Positions 8,209 to 19,522 of a stretch of DNA of 64,000 bases are shown piece after piece. The stretch's first letter is position 1; every line of letters begins with the position of its first letter. Below the pieces are notes generated by a model. The model searched no databases. It was given only the letters and a program-made list of their open reading frames with translations, and had not been told where the DNA came from. The DNA is taken from contig NZ_CP030139.2 of the NCBI RefSeq assembly GCF_003846445.2, positions 1,488,001 to 1,552,000 of the forward strand, given 5' to 3'. This stretch comes from Synechococcus elongatus PCC 11801 (GTDB lineage: Bacteria; Cyanobacteriota; Cyanobacteriia; Synechococcales; Synechococcaceae). Position numbers and translations under genes: made by a program.

Positions 8209-9291
8209 TCACTGCTGACTTTTCAACCACTGTTGGATCTGTCGTTCTTCGTAGCGGCGCAACCGTCGTCCTTTGCGCGTAAACTGCCGCTGCACGATCG
8301 CGGATCCAAAACCAAGCTGGACTTGAGCACCGAGAGCTTGCAGCGGTACGGCAGCGGAGCTGACTGTGAAGACCGGCAGGCCTTGTAAGTCGGGTCTTAA
8401 GCGCAACAGGATCGCTTCAATCGGCCAAAACGCAAGCTGCGGATCTTGGAGCAGTAGCGGCTCAATCCCTAGGCTGGCGATCGCGGTCGTCAACTGCTGG
8501 AGCTTGGCTGCGCTATCCCGCGGATGCGGCTTCAACAGTAGGGATGTCGGGGGCGTGTGAGCAGCCAGAAACTGACGATAGGCTTCAATTTCAGCAGTGG
8601 GGGTGATGTAGGCACCGTCCGCTTGTTCGGAGAGATTCGCCGTCAAGAGTACGCCCCAGTCTCGCTGAGCAGTCACCTGACGCAATCTGTCGATCGCGGC
8701 CGTCGGCAAGGCGTTTGCCAAAGTTTGCAGGCAATCCTGGAGGTAGGTCAGCGGTACCCGTTGGCTGGGGAATGGTGGCGGGCAATCGCCCAGAAAGGGA
8801 AAGAAGCCACCGTCCGGTTGAGGCAGTTTGGTAGCAGGTGACCACCAAGAGCGCAGCCGCGATCGCCAACCCCGTCGCTGCTGAAGAATGGAGTCTGCTG
8901 CAACATAGACCCCTAGCCCATCGCCGTAGCAAAAACAGCGCGCCGTCGGATACAGCTGGCGCAGAAGTTGTTCCTTGGGCCGCCAGCCAGTGGCCAACCA
9001 CAATTCGTCGACACTCTCGAGGCCAATTTCCTGCCGGAGTTGTTGCTGATCTGAGGCTGATAACGGGCAGCGTAACCAATTGGTAAACCGATCTAGAGCT
9101 ATTGCACAGCCAGTTAAACCCGGCTGGAGCTGGCTAGCCATTGTTGCGACTTCAGCAGCAAATGCTGTGAAGCGATCGTGGGGTGCCCAACCCGAAAAGC
9201 AGTAGCGATCGGCCTGCAATCCTTGACTCCGGAGAGCAGCGATCGCCGCCACCAGTTGCGCACTGCCTGGGCAGTCAACTAAGCGCAGCAT
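8209..9291 (-). CDS. GT-B glycosyltransferase with sialyl/polysialyltransferase-like motifs
   Basis: Protein of 360 residues, no membrane segment. Three short motifs occur in the order seen in bacterial sialyltransferases: an acidic-acidic-glycine-like GDG at 123-125 (CFCYGDGLGVY), HP at 256-257 (LLLKPHPRD) and a serine pair at 311-312 (FTVSSAAVPLQALG). In those enzymes these bind CMP and the acceptor. The locus makes CMP-KDO, so a CMP-ulosonic-acid-using transferase is a reasonable inference, but donor and acceptor are unproven. The start overlaps the stop of the upstream GT8-like gene by one base (TGATG), indicating translational coupling. Last gene of the minus-strand operon; convergent with glnT 7 nt away. 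Confidence 0.72.
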   Translation of the reverse strand: MLRLVDCPGSAQLVAAIAALRSQGLQADRYCFSGWAPHDRFTAFAAEVATMASQLQPGLTGCAIALDRFTNWLRCPLSASDQQQLRQEIGLESVDELWLATGWRPKEQLLRQLYPTARCFCYGDGLGVYVAADSILQQRRGWRSRLRSWWSPATKLPQPDGGFFPFLGDCPPPFPSQRVPLTYLQDCLQTLANALPTAAIDRLRQVTAQRDWGVLLTANLSEQADGAYITPTAEIEAYRQFLAAHTPPTSLLLKPHPRDSAAKLQQLTTAIASLGIEPLLLQDPQLAFWPIEAILLRLRPDLQGLPVFTVSSAAVPLQALGAQVQLGFGSAIVQRQFTRKGRRLRRYEERQIQQWLKSQQ

Positions 9292-10127
9292 CAGACTTTA
9301 ACCGGACGCAATTGCTGCTTGAGCTGATGCAGCCAGGATCGCAGGCGACGACGACTGAGCCAGCGCGGTCGATTGCCTTCGCGGATGTCGTCACGGACAT
9401 TGAAACGCCTAATCGCCTGGTTAATCTCTGATTCGGTTAAAGTGCCGGATTCTAAGGCCTGTTGCATTGCCTTAAACCAGAAATCACCGTAGGGGTGTCC
9501 TGGGCGTTTCCAAGGTTGTCGTTTGAGATCGGTGTAGTGAATCAGTCGGGTCTCACGATCGGCGTAATCAAAGCTGTTCCAGCGCGGATCGAGTCCACCA
9601 ATCTGGTAAGGATGTTTTGCCAGAAAGCGTGGACTCATACATAGCAAGTCTCGATAGGAATACTCGCCTGCTTCCAGGTCATCAATGAACTGTTCGAGGG
9701 GAAACCGACAGCGATCGCAGTCGAAGAGGACAACACTCAAGCCCCAGAGAGCCTCAGCACGATTGGGATAAGCTTCGGCTTTCGCGAGAAAATCCGCACC
9801 CTGCAGATCGGTATCGAACAGCTCGCCAATATCCCGCAGACAGACCACATCCGAGTCAATGTAGATGGCACGCCCTTGGTAGCCACACAGTTCCGGGATC
9901 AGGAAACGATAAAGGCTGAATTCCGTCGCATTCCAGTATTTGACCCGCAGTGACATGGGGGCTAGGCAGGGAGGCTGACCCAAGACCTCCAGGGCATTAT
10001 GTGTGCCGTTAAAGACCGTAATTGCCAGCGGGCGATCGCTGGTACGCCGCAGCGAGTCAATCGCCACTTGTCGCTCAATGCGACTGGCTTCACCGGAGCC
10101 AATGAAAATGCGAATGGGATCGGCCAT
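9291..10127 (-). CDS. GT8-like glycosyltransferase
   Basis: GT-A type glycosyltransferase of 278 residues. It begins IRIFIGSGEASRIERQVAIDSL and carries the metal-binding D-x-D motif in AIYIDSDVVCL, and a C-terminal HYTDLKRQPW segment typical of family 8. The open frame extends to 10262, but the extra 45 residues look non-coding (Cys/Ala-rich) and the ATG at 10127 has a good upstream GGGGAG. It is clearly paralogous to the gene at 16171-17145 (shared FIGS, IYxDSD, GDYSY-like and HFTDL/HYTDL elements). Likely cytoplasmic, building a surface glycan with its neighbours. Confidence 0.85.
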   Translation of the reverse strand: MADPIRIFIGSGEASRIERQVAIDSLRRTSDRPLAITVFNGTHNALEVLGQPPCLAPMSLRVKYWNATEFSLYRFLIPELCGYQGRAIYIDSDVVCLRDIGELFDTDLQGADFLAKAEAYPNRAEALWGLSVVLFDCDRCRFPLEQFIDDLEAGEYSYRDLLCMSPRFLAKHPYQIGGLDPRWNSFDYADRETRLIHYTDLKRQPWKRPGHPYGDFWFKAMQQALESGTLTESEINQAIRRFNVRDDIREGNRPRWLSRRRLRSWLHQLKQQLRPVKV

Positions 10128-10159
10128 CGAGGTCTCCCCAGCGAGAGTTATCGCCCACG

Positions 10160-10582
10160 CTACTGCGCTGTAGGAGCAGACAGCAAGTCGGGTTGTGACG
10201 CTGATGCAGGCTGTAGCAAGACAGACTCGGGTGGTGGCGGCACAATGCCATAGCCCTGCCACTCAGTTTCCGTCTTGGCACGGCAGTCAATGCGAATGCC
10301 GTAGCGCTCCAGTTGATAGCGATACGCTCCAGTAAGGCAGTCATTGTCCCCTTGGGGTATCAGGTTTTGTTCGATCGCATGGCGGATGGCGGCCTCAACC
10401 GTCTGATTGGGCGCAGTCTGAGAGTCAGGAGTTGCAAGGGGGAGTGCACCCTGAGCTTGAAGCGCCTGTAGACGCGCTTGATGCGAGGCAAAGTCCCAGT
10501 GAATCCGCAGCGCCACGCCGCCGAGGAAACCCAAGGCGATCGCGGCAATCGCCAGTGATTCTCGGTAGCGTCGCCATGCCAT
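10160..10582 (-). CDS. Hypothetical single-span membrane protein in glycan operon
   Basis: Small protein of about 140 residues with one N-terminal membrane anchor (LAIAAIALGFLGGVALRI), then a Gln/Ala-rich linker, a region with two cysteines (NDCLTGAYRYQLERYGIRIDC) that could form a disulfide outside the membrane, and a Pro/Ser-rich tail. The ATG at 10582 is preferred; a TTG at 10609 would add 9 residues. It lies between the O-antigen-ligase-like gene (35 nt) and the GT8-like gene (32 nt), so it is probably part of the same transcript. No family recognised. Confidence 0.6.
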   Translation of the reverse strand: MAWRRYRESLAIAAIALGFLGGVALRIHWDFASHQARLQALQAQGALPLATPDSQTAPNQTVEAAIRHAIEQNLIPQGDNDCLTGAYRYQLERYGIRIDCRAKTETEWQGYGIVPPPPESVLLQPASASQPDLLSAPTAQ

Positions 10583-10617
10583 TCGACGGGAGAGCAATTG
10601 CACAGTCAAAACCTCAT

Positions 10618-12870
10618 TCAGACAAGGGGAACGTCAGACACGGGCCGTCCCTGCAACGTAGGTTGAGGAGCAGGGGTTAAGTTCCCCAACCACGGCAAGC
10701 CCAGCACAAGACCGATTAAGAGCTGCAAGAGGGGGAGCTTGAAGAAGCTGCCTTCAAAGAGGTGCAGAACAACACCAATCACCAAGCTGATCAGCAGCCA
10801 CTGCCCCAGCAGCAGATCGGCCTCCTCGCGGGCAGAGCGTGTCTGCTGCCAGAGTCGTGCCAGCGTTAAAGCCAGACCGATCAGGACGATTGCTAGGACT
10901 AACACGCCGTTATCGGCTAAGAGTTGCAGTACAAAATTGTGAGCGTGGGAGACCCGATTGAGAGTGAGCGGTGGCTGACAAATCGCGGCGGCTTGGCTAT
11001 AGCCATTCCCTACCCAGAAACTGAGAGGCCAGTTGATCCAAGCTTGCGTGGCATAGCAGCGAGCGATCGCCAGACGTGCAGGGTCATAGAACTCGAGATA
11101 GCGTCCCACGAGGTCAGGCCGCAGTCCTGCCAGACCGAGGCCGAAGAGACCAATGCTCGGCAATAACCAGAGCAGCGATCGCCACTGACAGGTCCGCAGA
11201 TTTAAGGCCACGGTCAGACCCAACACCAACACCAAAGCCCCCAAGCAGATGCGAGAGGCAGTTCCCAAAACGAGGATCGTGCCAGCCAAAGTCGAGAGCA
11301 GATAGAGACCTCGCCACGATCGGTCATGCCAAGTCAGCAGCAGGGCAGGCACCGTCGCAATCACCGTCAAAATGCCGACTTGGTTGATGTAGAGGTCTCC
11401 CATGCCAATGCGAATGGTCCAGTCGATCGCTTGGAGATTCGCCAAGAGCCACAGCAGCGGCAGTAGGCCTATCCAGCGCAAGAGCCGCAGACTGCGATCG
11501 CGACCGAGTCCTGTAGCACCAATCAGTCCTAGTCCCAAAAGCACATAGGCCGACCAACTCACGGAGGGATCGAACGTCGGCTTCGCCCAAAATAAAGGCG
11601 GCAAAAATAAGAGGGCGATCGCGGCCCAACAGAATAAGCCCCGCCAGTCTCGCTGATGGAGTTGCTCAATCAGGCGAATCACCAACCAACTCCAAGCCAG
11701 CGGTGCCGCCCAAAAGGCGCTATTGACCTGAAGGGTAAGAGCAGCCAGCAAGAGCCAATCTACGGCGGCAGGCAAACGAAGCGGTCGCGATCGCGTCCAA
11801 GGAATCGCCAGACTCACCCCGAGGAGAACGGGGGTAAGACCACCAGTCAGCCAATGCGAGTCGAAGGGTAGGAGCAGCGCTAAAACGGCTAGCCCCGCTG
11901 AACCACCACTCAGCTGCGATCGCGGTAGGGCGCTGTCCGTGAGCAGTTGACGATAGCGATCGCCTGTCACGATACCCAGAGTAAAAACGGCGGCCAAACC
12001 CAGCAGGCCTAGTTCAGCCCACAGCTGCAGCAAGCCACTCATGTTCTCAGCAGGCACACCCGTGAGATTGGCACAGGTCTCAGCCACATACTGAGTGCCT
12101 CGCCCTGTCAACCAACGCAGCGTATTGTGCTGAATTTGGTCTTGGGCGCAGCGCCAAAGTAACCCTTGGGGGGCAGGATCCAAGATGGTGGTCGGAAATG
12201 GCCAAATCAACCCACTCCCCACACCAAGGATGATCAGCCCGAGGCGTCGCAAGGGCGATCGCGTACAGGCGTGCCAAAGTCGTTGTCCCCAAGACTGCTG
12301 CAGGGCAAGAAGGAACAACCCCACCAGCAAGCCAAGACGTAAACCGAAGGATCCCAGCCACCAGCTTCCACCGAGGCCGATCGCAGCAGCGAGTCCAGTC
12401 AACCAGCGCCCAGAAGGTACTGCCTTAGGGGTGAGGACAGTCGCGATCGCCCAGAGTCCAGTGACACCCCAACCCAAAGCGAGGGTCGGCTCATTTAACG
12501 AGTCCGTCCAGATCACCGCCGGTAAACTGAGCACCGGCACCAAGCTCAAGCTTTCGATCAGCTCCTGTCGTCGCTGATTAGTTAGCAGCAGCACACCGCT
12601 GACAACCAAGCCAGTCAGCCAAAGCATGCCAGCCTGCCAAACACTCCAGCCCCGAATTAGGGCTGGGCAGCAAAGAAGCGTCGCGATTGCTAAGGGGTAG
12701 ATCAACATTCGAGACAAGGCGCGATCGCGGCTGTTACGCCAGGTCAACGCTAGCCAAACCCCAAGACCGGCGAGACTCACTTCAGGCCACAACGGCAACA
12801 AGCCACTGGCAATCCAGAGGGGGAGTGAGACCAATCGTCGCTGACTTTGCCCAAGCTGGGATAGCGCCAT
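10618..12870 (-). CDS. O-antigen ligase/polymerase-like membrane protein
   Basis: Protein of about 750 residues with roughly twenty hydrophobic segments across its length. The C-terminal half carries the pattern of the Wzy/WaaL O-antigen ligase family: a run of membrane helices, a large loop (about 585-680, with FWVGNGYSQAA and RVSHAHNFVLQLLADNGVL) and closing helices. The SHAHNFxLQLLxxxG element is typical. The length is above usual for WaaL-like proteins, suggesting an extra N-terminal membrane domain or an internal duplication. The ATG at 12870 has a strong GAGGAG nine bases upstream. It is the first gene of the minus-strand glycan operon, divergent from kdsD. Confidence 0.82.
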   Translation of the reverse strand: MALSQLGQSQRRLVSLPLWIASGLLPLWPEVSLAGLGVWLALTWRNSRDRALSRMLIYPLAIATLLCCPALIRGWSVWQAGMLWLTGLVVSGVLLLTNQRRQELIESLSLVPVLSLPAVIWTDSLNEPTLALGWGVTGLWAIATVLTPKAVPSGRWLTGLAAAIGLGGSWWLGSFGLRLGLLVGLFLLALQQSWGQRLWHACTRSPLRRLGLIILGVGSGLIWPFPTTILDPAPQGLLWRCAQDQIQHNTLRWLTGRGTQYVAETCANLTGVPAENMSGLLQLWAELGLLGLAAVFTLGIVTGDRYRQLLTDSALPRSQLSGGSAGLAVLALLLPFDSHWLTGGLTPVLLGVSLAIPWTRSRPLRLPAAVDWLLLAALTLQVNSAFWAAPLAWSWLVIRLIEQLHQRDWRGLFCWAAIALLFLPPLFWAKPTFDPSVSWSAYVLLGLGLIGATGLGRDRSLRLLRWIGLLPLLWLLANLQAIDWTIRIGMGDLYINQVGILTVIATVPALLLTWHDRSWRGLYLLSTLAGTILVLGTASRICLGALVLVLGLTVALNLRTCQWRSLLWLLPSIGLFGLGLAGLRPDLVGRYLEFYDPARLAIARCYATQAWINWPLSFWVGNGYSQAAAICQPPLTLNRVSHAHNFVLQLLADNGVLVLAIVLIGLALTLARLWQQTRSAREEADLLLGQWLLISLVIGVVLHLFEGSFFKLPLLQLLIGLVLGLPWLGNLTPAPQPTLQGRPVSDVPLV

Positions 12871-13037
12871 GCACTCACGCTCCTCAGTGCTGTAGCTGTT
12901 GCGATCGGGGCTCTGCCAGCGATCTCGGTTGATGAAAGCCAGTGGGCCACTGTCTGAGGCTGACCCAATCCCCACCCCCGCAGGAGCGAGGCCTATGCTT
13001 TAATGCAGAGCCACATCGCGGCTGCCAAAGTATAGCC

Positions 13038-14009
13038 ATGGCTCCTCTCCTATTTCGACAGATTCTGGATTTAGAAGCAGAGGCGATTCGGCGGGCCGCT
13101 GAGCGAGCGGATGCTGAAGCCTTCGCGACTGCGACGCAGTTGATTGCTAATTGTTCCGGCAAGGTGGTGCTCAGCGGAGTCGGCAAGTCCGGCATTATCG
13201 CCCGCAAGATTACCGCCACGCTGCTCAGTATCGGTACACTCTCAGCTTTTCTCCATCCCTGCGATGCGTTGCATGGCGATCTGGGAATTGTCACCGAGCA
13301 GGATGTGATCGTCATGCTTAGTAACAGTGGCGAAACCGACGAGTTGCTGGCGATGCTGCCGCATTTACAACGGCGATCGGTGCCGATTATTGCGATCGTG
13401 GGCAACATGCAGTCCACTTTGGCAAGGGCAGCGGCGGCAGTTTTGGATGCTTCGGTCGATCGCGAAGCCTGCCCTTTGAACTTGGCACCAACGGCTAGCA
13501 CGACGGTGGCGCTGGCGATCGGGGATGCCTTGGCCGCTCAGGTAATGGACTATCGATCGGTGACGTCGGAGCAGTTTGCCTTCAATCATCCGGCAGGGCG
13601 ACTGGGGAAACGCCTGACCTTAAAAGTGGCGGATGTCATGCACCAAGGCGAAGAATTGCCGCTGCTACCGCCGGAAGCCAGTTTTGTGGAAGTGGTGACG
13701 GCGATCAGCCGCGGTGGGCTGGGAGCTGTGCCGATTGTGGAAGCAGATGGTCGGCTTTCCGGATTAGTGACGGATGGCGATCTCCGACGGCTATTGGAGC
13801 AGACTAGTCCCGCGAAGCTCGACCAAATTACAGCGGCGGAGTTTATGACACCCCAACCGATCGCGGTTGATGGTGACCTGCTCGCCTACGATGCCCTGCA
13901 CCTGATGGAAAATCGCCCCTCACAGATTTCGGTGCTTCCCGTCGTGGATGCGGCACACCGCTGTCTCGGACTGGTGCGGATTCATGATTTGATCCGCAGT
14001 GGGATCTAG
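13038..14009 (+). CDS. kdsD: D-arabinose 5-phosphate isomerase
   Basis: Protein of 323 residues that converts ribulose 5-phosphate to arabinose 5-phosphate, the first step towards KDO. N-terminal SIS domain (about 35-170) with VLSGVGKSGIIARKI and MLSNSGETDELLAML, then two CBS domains (about 205-320), the usual KdsD/KpsF layout. The open frame reaches 12942, but the ATG at 13038 gives the standard N terminus (MAPLLFRQILDLEAEAI). First gene of kdsD-kdsB-kdsA-kdsC; kdsB starts 15 nt after its stop. Confidence 0.94.
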   Translation: MAPLLFRQILDLEAEAIRRAAERADAEAFATATQLIANCSGKVVLSGVGKSGIIARKITATLLSIGTLSAFLHPCDALHGDLGIVTEQDVIVMLSNSGETDELLAMLPHLQRRSVPIIAIVGNMQSTLARAAAAVLDASVDREACPLNLAPTASTTVALAIGDALAAQVMDYRSVTSEQFAFNHPAGRLGKRLTLKVADVMHQGEELPLLPPEASFVEVVTAISRGGLGAVPIVEADGRLSGLVTDGDLRRLLEQTSPAKLDQITAAEFMTPQPIAVDGDLLAYDALHLMENRPSQISVLPVVDAAHRCLGLVRIHDLIRSGI

Positions 14010-14023
14010 GAGCAGCACAGTCC

Positions 14024-16127
<2,104 letters not shown>

Positions 16128-16170
16128 CCTCGGCTTCGATTCGCGATCGCGTTCTGAGAGGTTTTTCGCC

Positions 16171-17145
16171 ATGCATCCGTCTCCGATCCGCCTCTTCATC
16201 GGCAGCAGTGCCCGCAACCAAGTGGAAGAACGGGTGCTGGTTTACTCGATTCAGCGCTTGACTCAACGGCCGCTGGAAGTCTGGAGTCTGCTGGGCGATC
16301 GCGGTACGGTGCGTCGTCCCGATGGCTCAGAGCTACCGCTACCGGAAGCCATTCGCGATCGCATGGGTGGTGCCACCCGCTTCTCCACGGCGCGTTATGC
16401 CATTCCCCACTTCTGTGGCTACGAAGGGCGGGCCATTTACTGCGACTCTGACCAAATTCTGTTGACGGATTTGGCGGAATTATTCAATCGCGACTTGGGG
16501 GATGCTGCTGTTGCTGCCGTACCCGTCACGGCTGCAGTCAGTCGTCGCCGCTACGATCGCCGCCACTTGGCACCATTGCGGCAACAAGCCCACGCCAGCT
16601 ACCTGACCAGCGTGATGCTGCTGGATTGCGCTCAACTGCGTCACTGGGATCCACAGGCGATTCTGGCGGGTTTGTCGGTCGGTGACTACTCCTACACCGA
16701 TTTGATGTTCTTGGGGCCGCAGTTCTGCGATCGCTTTGGCCTCAAAGTTCAGGATTTGGAAGCAGGCTGGAATCATCTGGATGTGGTGCAGCCAGATACG
16801 AAGCTGTTGCACTTCACTGATTTGGAAACCCAGCCTTGGCGCTTTGCCCACCATCCAGCGGCGGATCTGTGGGAGAAGGTTTATTTAGAGGCGATCGCCA
16901 GTGGTGCTCTCGATCGCGCCACAATTACAGCTGCCCTGCGGGAAGGCGGGGTCTGTCGGCGGATTGCCTTGCTGCCCGACTGGTCGGGACGGCGCGGTCG
17001 CTGGCTCAATCGGGCGTGGCGCAGTAGCAGTGCCATTGGTCAGGAATTGCGCGACGAAAGCCGCGATCGCCTGCATCGACTCAAACAGCAGGGCAAGGCG
17101 ATCGCCCAGGATTTTTTCGGGAAAAAACCGTCGTTCTCTCCATAA
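16171..17145 (+). CDS. GT8-like glycosyltransferase
   Basis: GT-A type transferase of 324 residues, beginning PIRLFIGSSARNQVEERVLVYSIQRLT, with D-x-D in AIYCDSDQILL, a VGDYSYTDLMFLG element and LLHFTDLETQPW near the end of the catalytic domain. It is a paralogue of the gene at 9291-10127 but carries a basic C-terminal extension of about 60 residues (RRGRWLNRAW, DRLHRLKQQGKAIAQ) that could dock on the membrane. It lies 43 nt downstream of kdsC and is probably cotranscribed. Confidence 0.85.
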   Translation: MHPSPIRLFIGSSARNQVEERVLVYSIQRLTQRPLEVWSLLGDRGTVRRPDGSELPLPEAIRDRMGGATRFSTARYAIPHFCGYEGRAIYCDSDQILLTDLAELFNRDLGDAAVAAVPVTAAVSRRRYDRRHLAPLRQQAHASYLTSVMLLDCAQLRHWDPQAILAGLSVGDYSYTDLMFLGPQFCDRFGLKVQDLEAGWNHLDVVQPDTKLLHFTDLETQPWRFAHHPAADLWEKVYLEAIASGALDRATITAALREGGVCRRIALLPDWSGRRGRWLNRAWRSSSAIGQELRDESRDRLHRLKQQGKAIAQDFFGKKPSFSP

Positions 17146-17228
17146 TTGAGCGGCTACCGCGACGGTTAGTAATTCGTCCTCGTCCGCAAATTGCGGCGCT
17201 GATTTACTCGCGGGCTTGTCTGCGAGTC

Positions 17229-18317
17229 TTGGTGCCCTATCTGCAAGCGCTGCGCCAGATTCAGGCAGGAACCGAAGGCGATCGCCCTTTCGACATCTGG
17301 TTATTGCTGCCAACGGAACGGGAAGTGAAAGCTCGTGAATTGCGATCGCTGGTCGGTTCCGGTTGCCGCCTATCGCGATCGCTCTGGCCGCTGCGCTATC
17401 TCCACGCCAATCCTCAGCAGAGCGTGGGGCTCTTTTGTCTGGATCATCAACTCTTCCCCGAGGCACATCGTTTGGGGATTCGCGTGGCACGTTGGCTGCG
17501 CCAGCAAGGTATCGCTACGATCTGCAGCCAGCACGGCGGCACCGATGCGGAAAGTTTGGCGAGTTTAGCCTCCGCCGCTTCTGAAACGCTGCTGATTTGG
17601 GGACGTTATGCCGAGCAGGTTTTGTGCGATCGCTATCACTGGTCGTCCTCTCAACTCAAGGTTGTTGGCAATCCGCTCCACGATCGCCTACTCACGAGTC
17701 CACAATCGGCTGAGCTTAATTTTGATCAGCCGTTGATTCTCGTCGCTACGACTTTGCAACGGGAATACGACGATCGCCCTAATCCACAGCAGTGCTACCG
17801 CGACTATCTGCGCTGTCTATTCACTGCACTGGAAGGAGTTGCAGGACAGGTGGTGATCAAGCGTCATCCCCGCGATCCGCAGCACCCAGATTTCTACGCA
17901 GAGATGCTGGCCGAGTTTCCTGACCTCCAAAAGAGGACAACCCTGCTCTGGCCGCAGGATCAGCCTGATACCTATACGCTTTTGCAGCAAGCCGATTTGG
18001 TGATCAGTCGCGCTTCGACGGTGTTGGAGGAAGCAGTCATGCTGAGTAAAGCCGCGATCGCCTTTGACCTCTTTCCAAATGGCCCTGCCAGTCGTTACCG
18101 ACACCTGCAAGCTTTTCCAAACTTTCAGTGGATCGCTGGGGCTGCAGTCCCTCCTCTAACGGAAGCGATTCGAACTGCTTTGATAACGCCTAAACGACTG
18201 ACGGATGAAGATCGCGATCGCTGCATTGCTGCTTTTAGCAATCGTCTCGACGGGCGATCAGTAGAGCGCGGTGTGGCAGTCATTGTGAACCAGCTACAGA
18301 CCCAGCCCAAGATTTGA
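17229..18317 (+). CDS. GT-B-type glycosyl/glycerophosphotransferase-like protein
   Basis: Protein of at least 362 residues. The C-terminal half carries KRHPRDPQHP and VISRASTVLEEAVMLSKAAIAFD, features of the GT-B fold shared by capsule synthesis (KpsC/KpsS-like), CDP-glycerol glycerophosphotransferase and epimerase-related families; an upstream LILVATTLQREYDDRP element opens that domain. The first possible standard start is a TTG at 17229, but the same frame stays open upstream and looks coding (RPRPQIAALIYSRACLRV) back to the stop of the preceding gene. The true start may be a non-standard ATT at 17145 overlapping that stop. Exact donor unknown. Last gene of the plus-strand glycan operon. 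Confidence 0.7.
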   Translation: MVPYLQALRQIQAGTEGDRPFDIWLLLPTEREVKARELRSLVGSGCRLSRSLWPLRYLHANPQQSVGLFCLDHQLFPEAHRLGIRVARWLRQQGIATICSQHGGTDAESLASLASAASETLLIWGRYAEQVLCDRYHWSSSQLKVVGNPLHDRLLTSPQSAELNFDQPLILVATTLQREYDDRPNPQQCYRDYLRCLFTALEGVAGQVVIKRHPRDPQHPDFYAEMLAEFPDLQKRTTLLWPQDQPDTYTLLQQADLVISRASTVLEEAVMLSKAAIAFDLFPNGPASRYRHLQAFPNFQWIAGAAVPPLTEAIRTALITPKRLTDEDRDRCIAAFSNRLDGRSVERGVAVIVNQLQTQPKI

Positions 18318-18394
18318 GAGCTTCTGGAGCCTAAGCCAGATCACTAACTTTCCTCGCTAGGATCAGAACTTAGGTCTACCGCGAGACTCCTGCC

Positions 18395-19522
18395 TTGTCT
18401 GCCACTGCTCAGCGATCGCCGATTTTGCTTGCCCCTGCTCAAGTTCTGCGGGGCTGGGGCGCACTCCGAGAGGCAGGAACCGCGATCGCCCGAATTGGTC
18501 AGCGCCCTTTAGTAGTGGGCGGCGATCGCGCTAGAGAACTGGTGAAAGACAGTCTGACAGCGATCGCTACCGAACAATCGCTGACGCTGGCGTGGGGTAG
18601 TAGCCTGCCAGATTGCAGTGAAGCAGTGTTGGAACGCCTGCGGTCTGCGGCCAGCGAACATCAAGCGGATTGTATTCTGGGTGTGGGCGGGGGCAAAGCC
18701 CTCGACACGGCAAAACTACTCGGGCATCAACTGGCGCTGCCGGTGATCACGGTGCCAACCAGTGCCGCCACCTGCGCGGCTTGGACTGCGTTGGCGAATG
18801 TCTACACCGATGCCGGCGCTTGGCTCTACGATGTCGGCCTCGATCGCTGCCCCGAACTGCTAATCCTTGACTTTGAATTGATTGTCCAAGCGCCCCAACG
18901 GACTTTGGCGGCAGGAATTGGTGATGCGATCGCCAAGTGGTACGAAGCATCGGTGAGTAGCAGTCATCGCCAAGAAACTTTAGTGGTGGCAGCGGTTCAG
19001 CAAGCCCGCGTATTACGCGACCTGCTCTTCCAGAAATCGGCTGCCGCGATCGCCGAACCCGGTGGTGAGCAATGGTGCGAAGTGGTAGAAGCCACTGTTT
19101 TACTCGCTGGCGTCATCGGTGGTTTGGGTGGGGCGCAGTGCCGCACGGTTGCTGCTCATGCAGTGCATAATGGCTTGACTCACCTGCCCGCTTGTCATGA
19201 TTGGCTGCATGGCGAAAAGGTTGCCTTCGGCATCTTGGTGCAGCTCCGGCTTGAGGAATTGCAAGGAACCAATCCGCTGGCTGCAACTGCTCGGCAACAA
19301 CTCCTGAGCTTTTATGCGGATCTTGGACTGCCACGCCAATGGTCAGACATGGGCTTAGCAACCGTCAGCTTGGCGGACTTACAGCAAGCGGCCATTCTGG
19401 CCTGTGCGCCCGAGTCCGATATTCACCATTTGCCCTTCGCAGTTGACCCCGATCAGCTCTTAGCAGCCATAGTTTCGACGACGGCTCCGATCGCTCGTAG
19501 CAGCAGTGTGGTGGCTGAATGA
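18395..19522 (+). CDS. Iron/zinc-dependent alcohol dehydrogenase, glycerol-dehydrogenase-like
   Basis: Protein of 375 residues in the group III metal-dependent dehydrogenase family. The N-terminal Rossmann-like half contains VGGGKALDTAKLLGHQ (NAD site) and VPTSAATCAAWTALANVY. The C-terminal helical half has the metal ligands in GIGDAIAKWYEA, AHAVHNGLTHL and HDWLHGEKVAFG, the same arrangement as in GldA. Glycerol or a related polyol is a likely substrate but not proven. The start is a TTG at 18395 without an obvious Shine-Dalgarno. The stop overlaps the next gene by ATGA. Confidence 0.85.
   Translation: MSATAQRSPILLAPAQVLRGWGALREAGTAIARIGQRPLVVGGDRARELVKDSLTAIATEQSLTLAWGSSLPDCSEAVLERLRSAASEHQADCILGVGGGKALDTAKLLGHQLALPVITVPTSAATCAAWTALANVYTDAGAWLYDVGLDRCPELLILDFELIVQAPQRTLAAGIGDAIAKWYEASVSSSHRQETLVVAAVQQARVLRDLLFQKSAAAIAEPGGEQWCEVVEATVLLAGVIGGLGGAQCRTVAAHAVHNGLTHLPACHDWLHGEKVAFGILVQLRLEELQGTNPLAATARQQLLSFYADLGLPRQWSDMGLATVSLADLQQAAILACAPESDIHHLPFAVDPDQLLAAIVSTTAPIARSSSVVAE

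Noticed and set aside
12942-13037. N-terminal extension of kdsD
   Set aside because: It lies in the divergent promoter region and is absent from the family.
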